From Methanolobus sp. (GTDB taxonomy: Archaea > Halobacteriota > Methanosarcinia > Methanosarcinales > Methanosarcinaceae): a stretch of 64,000 bases of DNA. How positions within the stretch are numbered: the first letter of the stretch is position 1; the number at the start of each line of letters is the position of its first letter. Positions 48,593-57,563 of this stretch are shown here, in pieces. The stretch is from NCBI GenBank assembly GCA_030154025.1, contig JASKKT010000003.1:1-64000 (forward strand). Reading direction: 5' to 3'. The notes beneath the pieces were generated by a model. It was not told where the DNA came from, made no database searches, and worked only from the letters and a program-made list of their open reading frames with translations. Both the position numbers and the translations under genes were made by a program.

Positions 48593-50063
48593 CTATTCAT
48601 TCTCATCGTACAGTGGAAGTAGCACGTGCACTTTAGTACCAACACCTTCTCTCTATCCAGATACTTCCCTTGTGGACCTCAACTATGTTCTTGGCAAGAT
48701 ACAGGCCCAGACCGTTGCCTCCGTAGTTACGGGTCATTGAGCCATCCACCTGGTAGAATCTCTCAAAGACTTTGGAAAGCTGGTTCTCAGGTATCCCTAT
48801 ACCGTTATCCGAGACCTCTATATGCATGCTCCCGTTTTCCTCACAGGCGGATATGCTGATCCTGCCACCATATGGCGAGAACTTCACAGCATTATCTATA
48901 AGATAGGCAAAGAGCTGTTTCAACAGCTCACCGTTACCATAGACGAAGTGAATCCTTTTTTCGTAGACGGTAGTGGGCAACATCCCTTTTTCCCCGATCC
49001 TGGAAGATAGGCCCTTCAGAGCATTATCCAGTACATCGGCCAGGCTGAGAGGAGCGAACACATGCTGCTTTTTGAACTGGAAGGCGTTCATGTGAAGAAG
49101 TGATTCGATCAGCCGGTTCAGGCGTTCGGAGTTTGAGACTATTACCTTCAGGCCGTGTTTCTGCTTTTCGTTCAAATCACCCAGCATGCCTTCGTACATT
49201 ATCTCACTATACCCCTTTATAGAGATGAGAGGGGTCTTCAGTTCATGAGTCACATTGGATACGAACTCATCTTTCATCCTTTCAAGTGATTTGAGTTCCT
49301 CATAGGCCTTGGTAGTCTTCTCCAGAAGCTGTATATTCTCCACGGTGATCCCGGCAAGCTTTCCGACACTCTCAAGCACATATGACTCATCCTCACTAAG
49401 CTTTAACTGCTGCTTCAGGAAGAACGTGAAAAAACCTGTCACTGCATTTCTTGCGATCATGGGGATAACGATAATGTTATCCGTATTCTGCTCAGGGAAG
49501 AGCTCAGGGACCACTGTAAGTACGCGTGGTGCCTCGGTGCGTGAATGGTTATTAAGCTCCAGCAACCTCACAAGGAAAGGATGATCGAGAGGGATGCTTG
49601 CAAGTCCCTTTTTAATGTGGGCGGGTATTTGAATGTCCTTGAACAATACGGCTTTATCAGCATCCGATCGTATAAGGTGGACAAAGCCGTACTTTGCATC
49701 AAGATAGAAGAAAAGCTCATCAAGGACATTCTCAAGAAATTCGTCAACATCATGGGAGCTGGCCGATATAGAAGAGGCAGAGTGAAGTATCAACAGTTCC
49801 CGGTCTTTTTTGCTCACCTTCTTTTCAGCTTTCTGGTACTGGACCGTGAGCTGGGAAAGGGTGACACCCGATAAAATGAATATAAGAAGGAGAAAAGAAT
49901 GAAGATACAGCTCTCCTCCGGGAAGATATGCAAGCAGAGAGGGAGAGATTGTATTACCGGAAAGAAAGAGAAATTCTGTGAAAGGGGCCTGTATCAAGGC
50001 TGAGAGGCAGATGAATAGAAGTATACACATTGTAATACTTGCAATGAACAGATTATTTCTCAT
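48593..50063 (-). CDS. GAF-domain sensor histidine kinase with frameshifted C-terminus
   Basis: A membrane-bound kinase beginning MRNNLFIAS at 50063 after GGGTGGT. Two helices (about residues 5-24 and 48-68) are followed by a coiled segment and a GAF-like domain (about 95-235). HisKA has VSNVTHELKTPLISIKGYSE near 260, and HATPase has AYLIDNAVKFSPYGG, SDNGIGIPE and YGGNGLGLYLAKNIVE. The track frame ends at 48633 in an odd RRCWY. The next frame supplies the expected ending EGVGTKVHVLLPLYDENE to a stop at 48593. The shift lies in a GA dinucleotide repeat at 48647-48654, where loss of one GA unit would explain it. No response regulator is adjacent. Confidence 0.8.
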
Positions 50064-50459
50064 AGACCACCCAATCAAATAACCTTCAACCAAGCTTTTT
50101 GCTAATACTATATAGGCAGGAGGCACACATATATAAAACTTCACTTATACAAAGGGACGGTCCTCAAATAAATGCAGGTTCTTTCAGAAATATTATATGC
50201 ATGAAATAAAAGCTGATATAAACAAATAAATAGTAAAGGGTAAAAAAGAACGGAAACATCCTTTAATGCTTAAGTTTTTAAGCAGTTATACACATGTAAG
50301 GTTGCGCGTCTGGAAGGTCATACCATATGAACCGTAAGTTTATGTCGTAGGTTTATGCTTATCTTGCAGACAATTATAAAATGTATGGTTGCAATTCTAT
50401 ACTTAAAACTGTACATACATATCAAGTAAGAATCTACATTCATCCATGGAGTAAATAGA
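50064..50459. other. intergenic region between histidine kinase and serA
   Basis: About 395 bases, AT-rich, between divergent genes. It includes a small perfect hairpin GCTTAA-GTTT-TTAAGC (50268-50283). TATA-like elements for serA are ATTATAAAATG near 50373 and TCTATACTTA near 50396, followed by GGAG eight bases before the serA ATG. I see no coding sequence. Confidence 0.55.
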
Positions 50460-52040
50460 ATGAGAATATTAGTCAGCGATCCGTTATCAGAACAGGGATT
50501 AGCAATACTTGGAGAACATTTTACAGTAGATGTTTTAACTAAGCTCTCAGAAGAGGAGCTTATTAAAAAGATAGCTGATTACGATGCTCTCGTGATCCGC
50601 AGCGGTACACAGGTCACAAGAAAGGTCATAGAAGCTGCCAGTAAAATGAAAATAATAGGCAGGGCAGGAGTAGGTGTTGACAATGTGGATGTGGAAGCTG
50701 CCACTGAGAAGGGCATTATTGTTACCAATGCACCTGAGGGCAATATGCTCTCAGCCGCAGAACATACCGTTGCTATGATGATGGGGCTTGCAAGGAACAT
50801 ACCTCAGGCAAATGCCTCCCTCAAATCCAAAAAATGGGAGCGCAACAAGTTCATGGGTGTTGAGGTCAACGGCAAGACCCTGGGTGTCATCGGCCTGGGG
50901 CGCATCGGGGCTGAAGTTGCAAAGAGGGCGCAGGGACTCAACATGAACATCCTTGCATATGACCCCTTCATCTCAGAGGAGAAGGCAAAAGAGCTAGGGG
51001 TAGAGCTTACCACAGTGCATGAGATCGTAAAGGCGGCTGACTTCATTACCGTTCACACGCCACTTACAAAGGATACCAGGAACATCATCGACAAGAGAGA
51101 GTTCGGGATGATGAAGAGCAATGCACGGATAATCAACTGTGCACGCGGCGGTATCATTAATGAGGAGGCTCTGGCTGAGGCCCTTCAGTCCGGGAGGATA
51201 GCCGGTGCCGCAGTGGATGTATTTGTCAACGAACCACCCTTTGACAGTCCCCTGCTGGGATGTGATAACCTTATAGCTACTCCCCACCTCGGAGCATCCA
51301 CAGAGGAGGCCCAGATCAATGTAGCCGTATCTGTTGCTGAGGAGGTTGTATCTGTTCTGAATGGCGGCATCGCCAAGAATGCCATTAATATACCCTCGGT
51401 CAAGCCCGATGTCATGGCTGTGCTCGCACCCTACATACAGCTTGCAGAGACCATGAGCAAGGCCTGTGCGCAACTGCTCGGGAAGAACTATGAGAGGATA
51501 GAGATATCCTACCAGGGTGAGATCGCAGGCAAGGATACAAGGCCGGTTACAGTTGCTGCTGTCAAGGGAATGCTGCAGGTGGCGCTCGGCTCTGCGGTTA
51601 ACTATGTGAACGCGAACAGCCTCGCAAAGTCCAGGAAAGTAGAGGTCATTGAGAGCAAGTCACAGACTTCAGATGAGTTTGCCTCTTCTATCAAGGTAAG
51701 GATAACAAAGGGCAGTGAAAGCCAGTCCATTACAGGTACTGTTGTAGGAAACGCTGCCAAGATAATCGGGATCAATGAGGAGCGCGTTGACTTGGCACCG
51801 TCCGGTTACATCATAGTAGTCAAGCATGTCAACAAGCCCAATGTGATAGGGCCCTGCTGCATCGTCCTGGGGAAGAACAATATCAACATATCAGGAATGC
51901 AGGTCGGAAGAGTACCCATAGGACAGGTCACTATTATGGCCCTGAATGTGGATTCCGAGGTTTCGGACGCCATTCTCAAGGAAATGGAGTCCGTTGAAGG
52001 TATCATTGATGCCAAGCTTATAAAGCTCGGAGTTACATAA
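50460..52040 (+). CDS. serA: D-3-phosphoglycerate dehydrogenase
   Basis: First enzyme of serine synthesis, oxidising 3-phosphoglycerate with NAD. The 526-residue, long-form enzyme has the substrate domain, the Rossmann motif [16 protein letters not shown] near residue 148, catalytic [14 protein letters not shown] near 226 and [12 protein letters not shown] with the catalytic His near 279. An intervening ASB domain and a C-terminal ACT domain follow ([24 protein letters not shown], about 455-526), which usually senses serine. GGAG is eight bases upstream. Two small genes follow closely. Confidence 0.97.
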   Translation: MRILVSDPLSEQGLAILGEHFTVDVLTKLSEEELIKKIADYDALVIRSGTQVTRKVIEAASKMKIIGRAGVGVDNVDVEAATEKGIIVTNAPEGNMLSAAEHTVAMMMGLARNIPQANASLKSKKWERNKFMGVEVNGKTLGVIGLGRIGAEVAKRAQGLNMNILAYDPFISEEKAKELGVELTTVHEIVKAADFITVHTPLTKDTRNIIDKREFGMMKSNARIINCARGGIINEEALAEALQSGRIAGAAVDVFVNEPPFDSPLLGCDNLIATPHLGASTEEAQINVAVSVAEEVVSVLNGGIAKNAINIPSVKPDVMAVLAPYIQLAETMSKACAQLLGKNYERIEISYQGEIAGKDTRPVTVAAVKGMLQVALGSAVNYVNANSLAKSRKVEVIESKSQTSDEFASSIKVRITKGSESQSITGTVVGNAAKIIGINEERVDLAPSGYIIVVKHVNKPNVIGPCCIVLGKNNINISGMQVGRVPIGQVTIMALNVDSEVSDAILKEMESVEGIIDAKLIKLGVT

Positions 52041-52067
52041 TACAAGTGGGCGGAAGACGATCAGCCA

Positions 52068-52550
52068 ATGATGAGAAAGCGAATCTATCACCGGTTCCCT
52101 CACAGGGAAGTGGAATTCGAACAGAAGTACCGTTATCATTCCGACCTGCCCTTTTTTACGAGGGTCATGGCGAACATGGACGGGAAGTTCGGTATGTTCG
52201 TGACCGAATCTGTGACCCAGCGAGGACACAGGATACAGGCCAAGCGGGAGATACGTGTGGACATTGTAACCAATGGCGTCGATTTCGGACCACTTAATTA
52301 TGAGAACGTCGATGAGATAGCTGAGACCATCGAAAAGGAAGGGATTATCGACTTCAGGGTCCAGTTACACTACAGTTACCTTGATGGCAAGTACAACAGA
52401 GTGGCTTTCAGGGGGGATGTCTACCTCGTGCGCGCCATCCTCGAGAATGAGCTGCTGGTGCTCCAGATACATCATATCGACGGCCAGAAGAGAACTGAGT
52501 GTGGCAGGGTTGCCGACACCATTATTGATGAGCTGAGACGTGGGTCATAA
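52068..52550 (+). CDS. conserved hypothetical protein
   Basis: A 160-residue protein without a family I can name. It is rich in charged strands (FRVQLHYSYLDGKYNRVAFRGDVYLVRAILENELLVLQIHHIDG) and has no membrane segment or metal motif. It begins 28 bases after serA and ends immediately before the DUF2240 gene, so the three probably form an operon. A weak purine-rich stretch, GGGCGGAAG, lies upstream; the start may be either of two consecutive ATG codons. Confidence 0.7.
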   Translation: MMRKRIYHRFPHREVEFEQKYRYHSDLPFFTRVMANMDGKFGMFVTESVTQRGHRIQAKREIRVDIVTNGVDFGPLNYENVDEIAETIEKEGIIDFRVQLHYSYLDGKYNRVAFRGDVYLVRAILENELLVLQIHHIDGQKRTECGRVADTIIDELRRGS

Positions 52551-53015
52551 ATGGATGAAGAACTGAAAATAGTTGTTGCAACCCCTTTTAAGAAAAAGGC
52601 AGCAACATCCCTTTCCATAAAGGATTTCGAATTCACACTTTCCTTTGACCTGAAATGGATGGCACCACCCCTTGCTTCAAAAGTAAGGGACAAGGCCATA
52701 GCTTCCGGCCTTCTCAGGTTTGAAGGAAACAAACTGGCGCCTTCTTTTGAGACCGCACAGGTAGAGATACCTAATGGGTTCAAGCCTTCACCTGGGCTTC
52801 TTACTGAAAGGACAGTCCTGGAAGAGCTCATATCAATGATCAGCACCATAAGCGGCAAGAGTGAAAAGGAAGCAATAGCCATGATCAATAACAGGCAGGA
52901 GCAGCTGGGCGACCTTATCGATATAGAGATAGCAGGCCTCATAGCCGCAAAGGATGCCGGATGCGATACTGCAGCTGCCTATGAGAAGATATATGCGAAA
53001 TTCTTCCATGTATAG
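52551..53015 (+). CDS. DUF2240 family protein
   Basis: A 154-residue euryarchaeal protein of the DUF2240 family. The N-terminal IVVATPFKKKAATSLSIKDFEFTLSFDLKWMAP and the following LRFEGNKLAPSFE, where winged-helix-like strands may lie, fit the family. The second half is helical (EELISMISTISGKSEKEAIAMINNRQEQL). Its ATG directly follows the preceding stop codon, indicating coupling. No function is known. Confidence 0.82.
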   Translation: MDEELKIVVATPFKKKAATSLSIKDFEFTLSFDLKWMAPPLASKVRDKAIASGLLRFEGNKLAPSFETAQVEIPNGFKPSPGLLTERTVLEELISMISTISGKSEKEAIAMINNRQEQLGDLIDIEIAGLIAAKDAGCDTAAAYEKIYAKFFHV

Positions 53016-53161
53016 AGCACATAAGATTTATGTACTAGTAATGTTATTGAAAGGACGAATTTATGTAATGTAGATTCACCATGTTCTTACTTTATTGGCA
53101 CCTTACGGATGTTCGAACGCATTCCATGCGTGAGTGAGACATAATCTTGCGGAGGAACATT

Positions 53162-53542
53162 ATGAGCAAGAGTACACGAGCTAAGATCACAAGAAAAACA
53201 AACCCAAGGATCCCGCAGCTGATCGCCGATCTGAAGCAGGGCTCCCGTGATAACGAGGTCATGGTCTGGAGAGACATAGCCAAGAGGCTTGAAGCCCCCA
53301 GGCAGAACTACGCTGAGGTCAATCTCAGTAAGATCAGCAGGTACGCACAGGAAAATGAGACTATCCTCATACCAGGCAAGGTACTTGGCTCCGGCCTTAT
53401 CGGTAAAGCGGTCAACGTGGCAGCATTAAGCTTCAGCACCACCGCAAAGGACAAGATCACCGGCCTTGGTGGAAAGTGCATGACAATAGAACAGCTCCTT
53501 GCAGAGAACCCAAAGGGCTCCGGAGTAAGGATCGTACAGTAG
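53162..53542 (+). CDS. rpl18e: 50S ribosomal protein L18e
   Basis: Large-subunit protein of archaea and eukaryotes, 126 residues. The start at 53162 (MSKSTRAKITRKTNPRI) follows GCGGAGG by six bases; the track start five codons earlier is not supported. Diagnostic segments are WRDIAKRLEAPRQNYAEVNLSKI and VLGSGLIGKAVNVAALSFS. It is the first gene of the conserved cluster rpl18e-rpl13-rps9-rpoN-rpoK-rps2. Confidence 0.97.
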   Translation: MSKSTRAKITRKTNPRIPQLIADLKQGSRDNEVMVWRDIAKRLEAPRQNYAEVNLSKISRYAQENETILIPGKVLGSGLIGKAVNVAALSFSTTAKDKITGLGGKCMTIEQLLAENPKGSGVRIVQ

Positions 53543-53551
53543 GTGACCAGG

Positions 53552-53971
53552 ATGACAGTTATAGATGCAGAAGGTCTCATTATGGGAAGGCTTGCCAGCG
53601 TTGTTGCAAAGAAACTGCTTGATGGCGAGAAGATTGACATAGTGAATGCTGACAAGGCAATCATATCCGGTTCCAGGGCAAGCACCTTGCAGGAATACAA
53701 GGAAACGATCACCAGGGGTACAAGAGAGTTCGGACCCTACTTCCCCAAGAGACCTGAAAGGATACTTAAGAGGACCATCAGGGGAATGATCCCGTACAAG
53801 CGCGTCAGAGGAAGGGACGCAATGGGACGCCTTAAGGTGTATGTAGGCATCCCGGTCGAGTTCAGGAATGCAGAGATCATAAGGGTTGCTGAGGCAGATA
53901 TGAACCGCCTGAGCTCTAACAAATACCTGACCCTTGGAGAAGTCAGCACCAAACTGGGTTCAAAGTTCTGA
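53552..53971 (+). CDS. rpl13: 50S ribosomal protein L13
   Basis: Large-subunit protein L13, 139 residues starting [23 protein letters not shown]. The GTG three codons upstream in the track is less likely, since AGGTGACC suits the ATG at 53552. Conserved [28 protein letters not shown] lies in the middle. It follows rpl18e by nine bases. Confidence 0.97.
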   Translation: MTVIDAEGLIMGRLASVVAKKLLDGEKIDIVNADKAIISGSRASTLQEYKETITRGTREFGPYFPKRPERILKRTIRGMIPYKRVRGRDAMGRLKVYVGIPVEFRNAEIIRVAEADMNRLSSNKYLTLGEVSTKLGSKF

Positions 53972-53981
53972 GGAGATCAAA

Positions 53982-54392
53982 ATGACTACCAATAATAAAG
54001 TTGTAACCTCATCCGGTAAGAAGAAGACAGCAATCGCTCGCGCGACTGTTAAGAAGGGAACAGGAAGGGTGCGCATCAACAAGAAGCCACTCGAGATCTA
54101 TGACCCTGCAGTCATAAGGATGAAGATCGATGAGGCAGTGCTCCTTGCAGGAGAGGCTGCATCAGGCATTGATATAGATATCACTGTAAGTGGAGGCGGA
54201 ATCATGGGCCAGGCAAGCGCTGTCAGGACAGCCATCGCAAGAGGCATCGTGGACTGGACCAATGACACCGAACTCCGTGACATGTACATGGCATACGACC
54301 GCAACCTCTTGGTCAACGACTCAAGGCAGAAGGAAACAAAGAAGTTCGGTGGACCTGGTGCACGTTCCAGATATCAGAAATCATACAGGTAA
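53982..54392 (+). CDS. rps9: 30S ribosomal protein S9
   Basis: Small-subunit protein S9, 136 residues, with the C-terminal tail [13 protein letters not shown] that reaches the decoding site. The start at 53982 ([21 protein letters not shown]) has GAGGAGATC just upstream; the track ORF begins 16 codons earlier inside rpl13. The glycine-rich [20 protein letters not shown] is diagnostic. Confidence 0.97.
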   Translation: MTTNNKVVTSSGKKKTAIARATVKKGTGRVRINKKPLEIYDPAVIRMKIDEAVLLAGEAASGIDIDITVSGGGIMGQASAVRTAIARGIVDWTNDTELRDMYMAYDRNLLVNDSRQKETKKFGGPGARSRYQKSYR

Positions 54393-54397
54393 GCACA

Positions 54398-54586
54398 ATG
54401 ATTCCAGTAAGGTGTTTCACCTGTGGAAAAGTCATCTCAAGCAGCTGGGAAGAATTCAAGAGACGTGTTAACGAGGGCGAAGAGCCTGCCAAGGTGTTAG
54501 ACAACCTTGGCATTACACGTTACTGTTGCCGCAGGATGATACTTTCCCACGTGGAACTTGTAGACGTATTGGCTCCATACCAGTAA
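54398..54586 (+). CDS. rpoN: DNA-directed RNA polymerase subunit N
   Basis: Archaeal RNA polymerase subunit N (Rpb10 homologue), 62 residues. The zinc bundle is complete: [11 protein letters not shown] at the start and RYCCRRMI near residue 42. It follows rps9 by five bases in the ribosomal cluster. The name denotes the archaeal subunit, not bacterial sigma-54. Confidence 0.97.
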   Translation: MIPVRCFTCGKVISSSWEEFKRRVNEGEEPAKVLDNLGITRYCCRRMILSHVELVDVLAPYQ

Positions 54587-54587
54587 A

Positions 54588-54684
54588 GGGACCGTAGGGT
54601 AGCCTGGTCCATCCTTCGGCGTTCGGGACATGGCCAATCCATGCGAATTACGCCGGAACCTGAGTTCAAATCTCAGCGGTCCCA
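54588..54684 (+). tRNA. tRNA-Pro (anticodon CGG) with a 22-base intron
   Basis: Acceptor arms GGGACCG and CGGTCCC pair perfectly, and the T arm is CTGAG-TTCAAAT-CTCAG. The anticodon stem CGGCG/CGCCG encloses 29 bases rather than 7. With the intron at the canonical site after position 37 (54628-54649), the loop reads TTCGGGA, giving anticodon CGG for proline. The pre-tRNA forms a textbook bulge-helix-bulge: TTCG pairs with CGAA (4 bp), flanked by 3-base bulges GGA and TTA, and the intron closes with CATGG/CCATG. No CCA is encoded. It lies between rpoN and rpoK, one base after the rpoN stop. Confidence 0.93.
54628..54649 (+). other. tRNA-Pro intron (bulge-helix-bulge)
   Basis: Predicted to be excised by the archaeal tRNA splicing endonuclease at GG^A and TT^A within the two 3-base bulges. 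The intron is 22 bases and carries the hairpin CATGG-CCAAT-CCATG. Confidence 0.85.
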
Positions 54685-54894
54685 TACCCTTTCCGGTAAA
54701 TACTGGGAGGAATGCTGGCATAGGCAGACGACCACTTTCGGAGGGATTCCGGATAAACTTGATTCAAGGTAATAAAGGAACCATAGTACGGGCGATCAGC
54801 CAAGCAATGCCGCTCATATACAGATAGAAGCAACTATGGCCACACTATTTTATCATTATCATCAATATTAGGTAATTTTACGTTAGGTGATCTA

Positions 54895-55071
54895 TTGAAC
54901 ACACAACACTATACTAGATATGAAAAAGCAAGGATCATTGGAGCAAGGTCACTGCAGATATCAATGGGAGCGCCAGTGCTCATAGATGACCCAAGTACAA
55001 ACTCATTACAACTTGCCAAAATGGAGTTCGAGCAAGATATTATTCCTATCACTGTAAAGCGAAAGATATGA
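54895..55071 (+). CDS. rpoK: DNA-directed RNA polymerase subunit K
   Basis: Archaeal RNA polymerase subunit K (Rpb6/omega homologue), 58 residues; it is below the size limit of the ORF track and so missing there. Translation starts at TTG after TTAGGTGATCTA. The protein reads [20 protein letters not shown], then [11 protein letters not shown] and ends [15 protein letters not shown], all typical of RpoK. It occupies its usual position before rps2. The start codon choice is decided by the strong GGTGATC site and the family N-terminus. Confidence 0.95.
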   Translation: MNTQHYTRYEKARIIGARSLQISMGAPVLIDDPSTNSLQLAKMEFEQDIIPITVKRKI

Positions 55072-55095
55072 ATATACGATAATCAAGGTGATTGA

Positions 55096-55749
55096 ATGGA
55101 TACAACTGAAGATATTAAGTTCACTGAAACAAAAAATGTAGAAACGACCGATGCAAGCGAAGAGCAGAAATCAACATCATTAGTCCCCATAGACGAGTAC
55201 CTGGCAGCCGGAGTACACATTGGTACCCAGCAGAAGACCGAGAACATGATGAAATTCGTGTACCGCGTAAGGACCGATGGGCTGTATGTGCTGGATATCC
55301 AGGCAACTGATGAAAGGATCAAGATGGCTGCAAACTTCCTGTCCAAGTATGACCCGTCAAGGATACTAGTGGTGTCTGCAAGGCAGTACGGCCAGTTCCC
55401 TGCAAAGATGTTCGCAAAGGCCATAGGCGCAAGGTCAATGGTTGGAAGGTTCATCCCCGGAACACTTACAAACCCTACTGTGGAACACTTCTTCGAACCT
55501 GACGTGATCATAGTCACAGACCCCACCGGAGATGCACAGGTCATCAAGGAAGCAGTGGACATCAGCATACCGGTAGTTGCACTTTGTGACACCAACAACA
55601 TGACATCAGATGTCGATCTTGTCATCCCTACAAACAACAAGGGAAGAAAGGCACTCTCACTTGTCTACTGGCTGCTGGCAAGGGAAATAGCAAAGGCCAA
55701 CGAATCTGTCTTTAACTACGAGCTTGAGAGCTTCGAGGCAGGTGTCTGA
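55096..55749 (+). CDS. rps2: 30S ribosomal protein S2
   Basis: Small-subunit protein S2, 217 residues. The first 30 residues are acidic and family-variable. The core has [64 protein letters not shown] and [48 protein letters not shown] precedes the ATG. It ends the ribosomal part of the cluster; no enolase gene lies between rpoK and rps2, although many archaea have one there. Confidence 0.97.
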   Translation: MDTTEDIKFTETKNVETTDASEEQKSTSLVPIDEYLAAGVHIGTQQKTENMMKFVYRVRTDGLYVLDIQATDERIKMAANFLSKYDPSRILVVSARQYGQFPAKMFAKAIGARSMVGRFIPGTLTNPTVEHFFEPDVIIVTDPTGDAQVIKEAVDISIPVVALCDTNNMTSDVDLVIPTNNKGRKALSLVYWLLAREIAKANESVFNYELESFEAGV

Positions 55750-55818
55750 GGATTCCCACCTGTACGTGCATACTACAAATAGAACAAAACCCGTATTAAT
55801 TATTGGGTGATCAGTAGT

Positions 55819-56616
55819 ATGAGACAGACAGCTGTTGCGGGTCAGTTCTATCCGAAGAACCAAAAGGACCTGAAGAAAGAACTTAGCAGATGCTTCAGGA
55901 ACACAGAAGTTCAGCCCAGGGACATAAAAGGCGCAGTTGCACCTCACGCAGGGTATATATACTCTGGAGAGGTTGCAGCGCATGCCTATGCCTTGCTTCC
56001 TGAGGCTGATACATATGTGCTCTTTGGCCCGAACCACACAGGGTACGGGTCTGCCGTAGCCCTTTCACAGGACACGTGGACCACACCTCTTGGAAACGTA
56101 GAGACCGACAGGGAGCTGGGAAAACTTCTTGCCGGAAGTATAGTGGATTATGACGAGATAGCCCATCGCTTCGAACACTCTATTGAAGTTCAGATACCTT
56201 TTCTTCAGTACAGGTTTGGGGAAGGCTTCAAGATACTTCCTGTCTGCATGGGACTTCAGGACGAAGAAACCGCAATCGAGGTAGGAAGAGAGGTTGCACG
56301 GGCAGCCAGGGAAGCCGGTAAGAAGGTAGTCTTCATAGCATCCAGCGATTTTACGCACTACCAGTCTGCAGAAAGGGCATCCGATAACGACCACTATCTG
56401 ATTGAGCCGGTCGTCAGGATGGACATCCCTGAATTCTACAGGAGAAGAGAAGAGCGAAATATCACTGCCTGTGGTTTTGGACCCATAGCAGCTACCATGA
56501 CAGCATCCCGGGAATCCGGGGCCGGCAAGGCAAGCTTGCTTAGGTATGCAACCAGCGGTGATGTCACCGGTGACAGGTCACAGGTTGTGGGATACGCTGC
56601 GATAGTCTTTGAATGA
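55819..56616 (+). CDS. Memo-family protein
   Basis: A 265-residue protein of the Memo family, related to extradiol dioxygenases. It opens MRQTAVAGQFYP; the metal-site-like histidines occur in VAPHAGYIYSGEVAAHAYA, LFGPNHTGYGS and FEHSIEVQIPF, and FIASSDFTHYQS carries another. Start at 55819 has GGTGATC six bases upstream; the track begins four codons earlier at GTG. In archaea it is regularly placed beside mevalonate-pathway genes, as here. Its activity is unresolved; human Memo has been described as a copper-dependent redox protein. Confidence 0.93.
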   Translation: MRQTAVAGQFYPKNQKDLKKELSRCFRNTEVQPRDIKGAVAPHAGYIYSGEVAAHAYALLPEADTYVLFGPNHTGYGSAVALSQDTWTTPLGNVETDRELGKLLAGSIVDYDEIAHRFEHSIEVQIPFLQYRFGEGFKILPVCMGLQDEETAIEVGREVARAAREAGKKVVFIASSDFTHYQSAERASDNDHYLIEPVVRMDIPEFYRRREERNITACGFGPIAATMTASRESGAGKASLLRYATSGDVTGDRSQVVGYAAIVFE

Positions 56617-56653
56617 GCACTAAGGAATAATAACGGTTATTACAGGAGTTACG

Positions 56654-57562
56654 ATGATAACATGTTCTGCACCCGGGAAAATATACCTTTTCGGGGAGCA
56701 TGCGGTTGTTTACGGACATAGCGCCATATGCTGTGCGATAGATATCCGCACTCAGGTGCAGGTTGAAAAATGTGACTCCATTGTCATCGAGTCGGTGCTT
56801 GGCAGGACCAGCATCGACCATGACATCCACCCTTATGTCTCACGAGTTATAGAGAAGATGCAGGAGCATGCAGAGATCAGAGGGTTGAGGGTCAGGGTGG
56901 ACTCAAAACTGCCTGTAGGCTCCGGCCTCGGGTCGTCTGCGGCAGTTACGGTTGCAAGCATACAGGCGCTGAACCATCTGTTCGGATGCGGCCTGCAGCT
57001 TGAGGATATAGCACGCATCGGGCACAGTATAGAGAAAGAGGTTCAAGGTAATGCCAGCCCTACTGATACATATGTCAGTACGATGGGAGGAGTTGTCATG
57101 ATACCGCAGCGCAGGAAACTGCAGGCTCTGGACTGTCCTATTGTGATTGGCAATACCGGGAGGTTCTCATCGACCAGGGAACTGGTGGCTAATGTCGCAA
57201 AGCTCAAAGGAGAGTTCCCGGAGATCATCGACCCGATACTTGAGGATATTGGATCCATGTCAGCTATTGCTGAAGAATACGTCAACCGGAAGGACTACCT
57301 GACCATCGGCAGACTCATGAACGTAAATCACGGGCTTCTGGATGCCATCGGGGTCGGGGGGCCTGAACTCTCGGCGCTGGTATATGCAGCACGCAGTTCC
57401 GGAGCCACCGCAGCCAAGATCACAGGTGCCGGTGGCGGGGGATGCATTGTCGCACTTGCTGATGAGAACAGTGCACAAAGGATTGCAAAGGCCATCAGTG
57501 ATGCTGGAGCTGAAGCGTTTATTACAAGGAATACAGATGAAGGGGTCCGGCTGGAGTCATAG
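56654..57562 (+). CDS. mvk: mevalonate kinase
   Basis: GHMP kinase that phosphorylates mevalonate. The 302-residue protein has motif 1 SAPGKIYLFGEHAVVYG at the N-terminus, the ATP-binding motif LPVGSGLGSSAAVTVA near residue 93 and motif 3 KITGAGGGGCIVALA near 256. It is followed after one base by isopentenyl phosphate kinase, so the two are coupled. Together they belong to the archaeal modified mevalonate pathway. Confidence 0.96.
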   Translation: MITCSAPGKIYLFGEHAVVYGHSAICCAIDIRTQVQVEKCDSIVIESVLGRTSIDHDIHPYVSRVIEKMQEHAEIRGLRVRVDSKLPVGSGLGSSAAVTVASIQALNHLFGCGLQLEDIARIGHSIEKEVQGNASPTDTYVSTMGGVVMIPQRRKLQALDCPIVIGNTGRFSSTRELVANVAKLKGEFPEIIDPILEDIGSMSAIAEEYVNRKDYLTIGRLMNVNHGLLDAIGVGGPELSALVYAARSSGATAAKITGAGGGGCIVALADENSAQRIAKAISDAGAEAFITRNTDEGVRLES

Positions 57563-57563
57563 C

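Noticed and set aside
57342-57563. N-terminal extension of the isopentenyl phosphate kinase ORF
   Set aside because: These codons are the mevalonate kinase gene in another frame; the kinase begins at 57564 with its own GGAG site.
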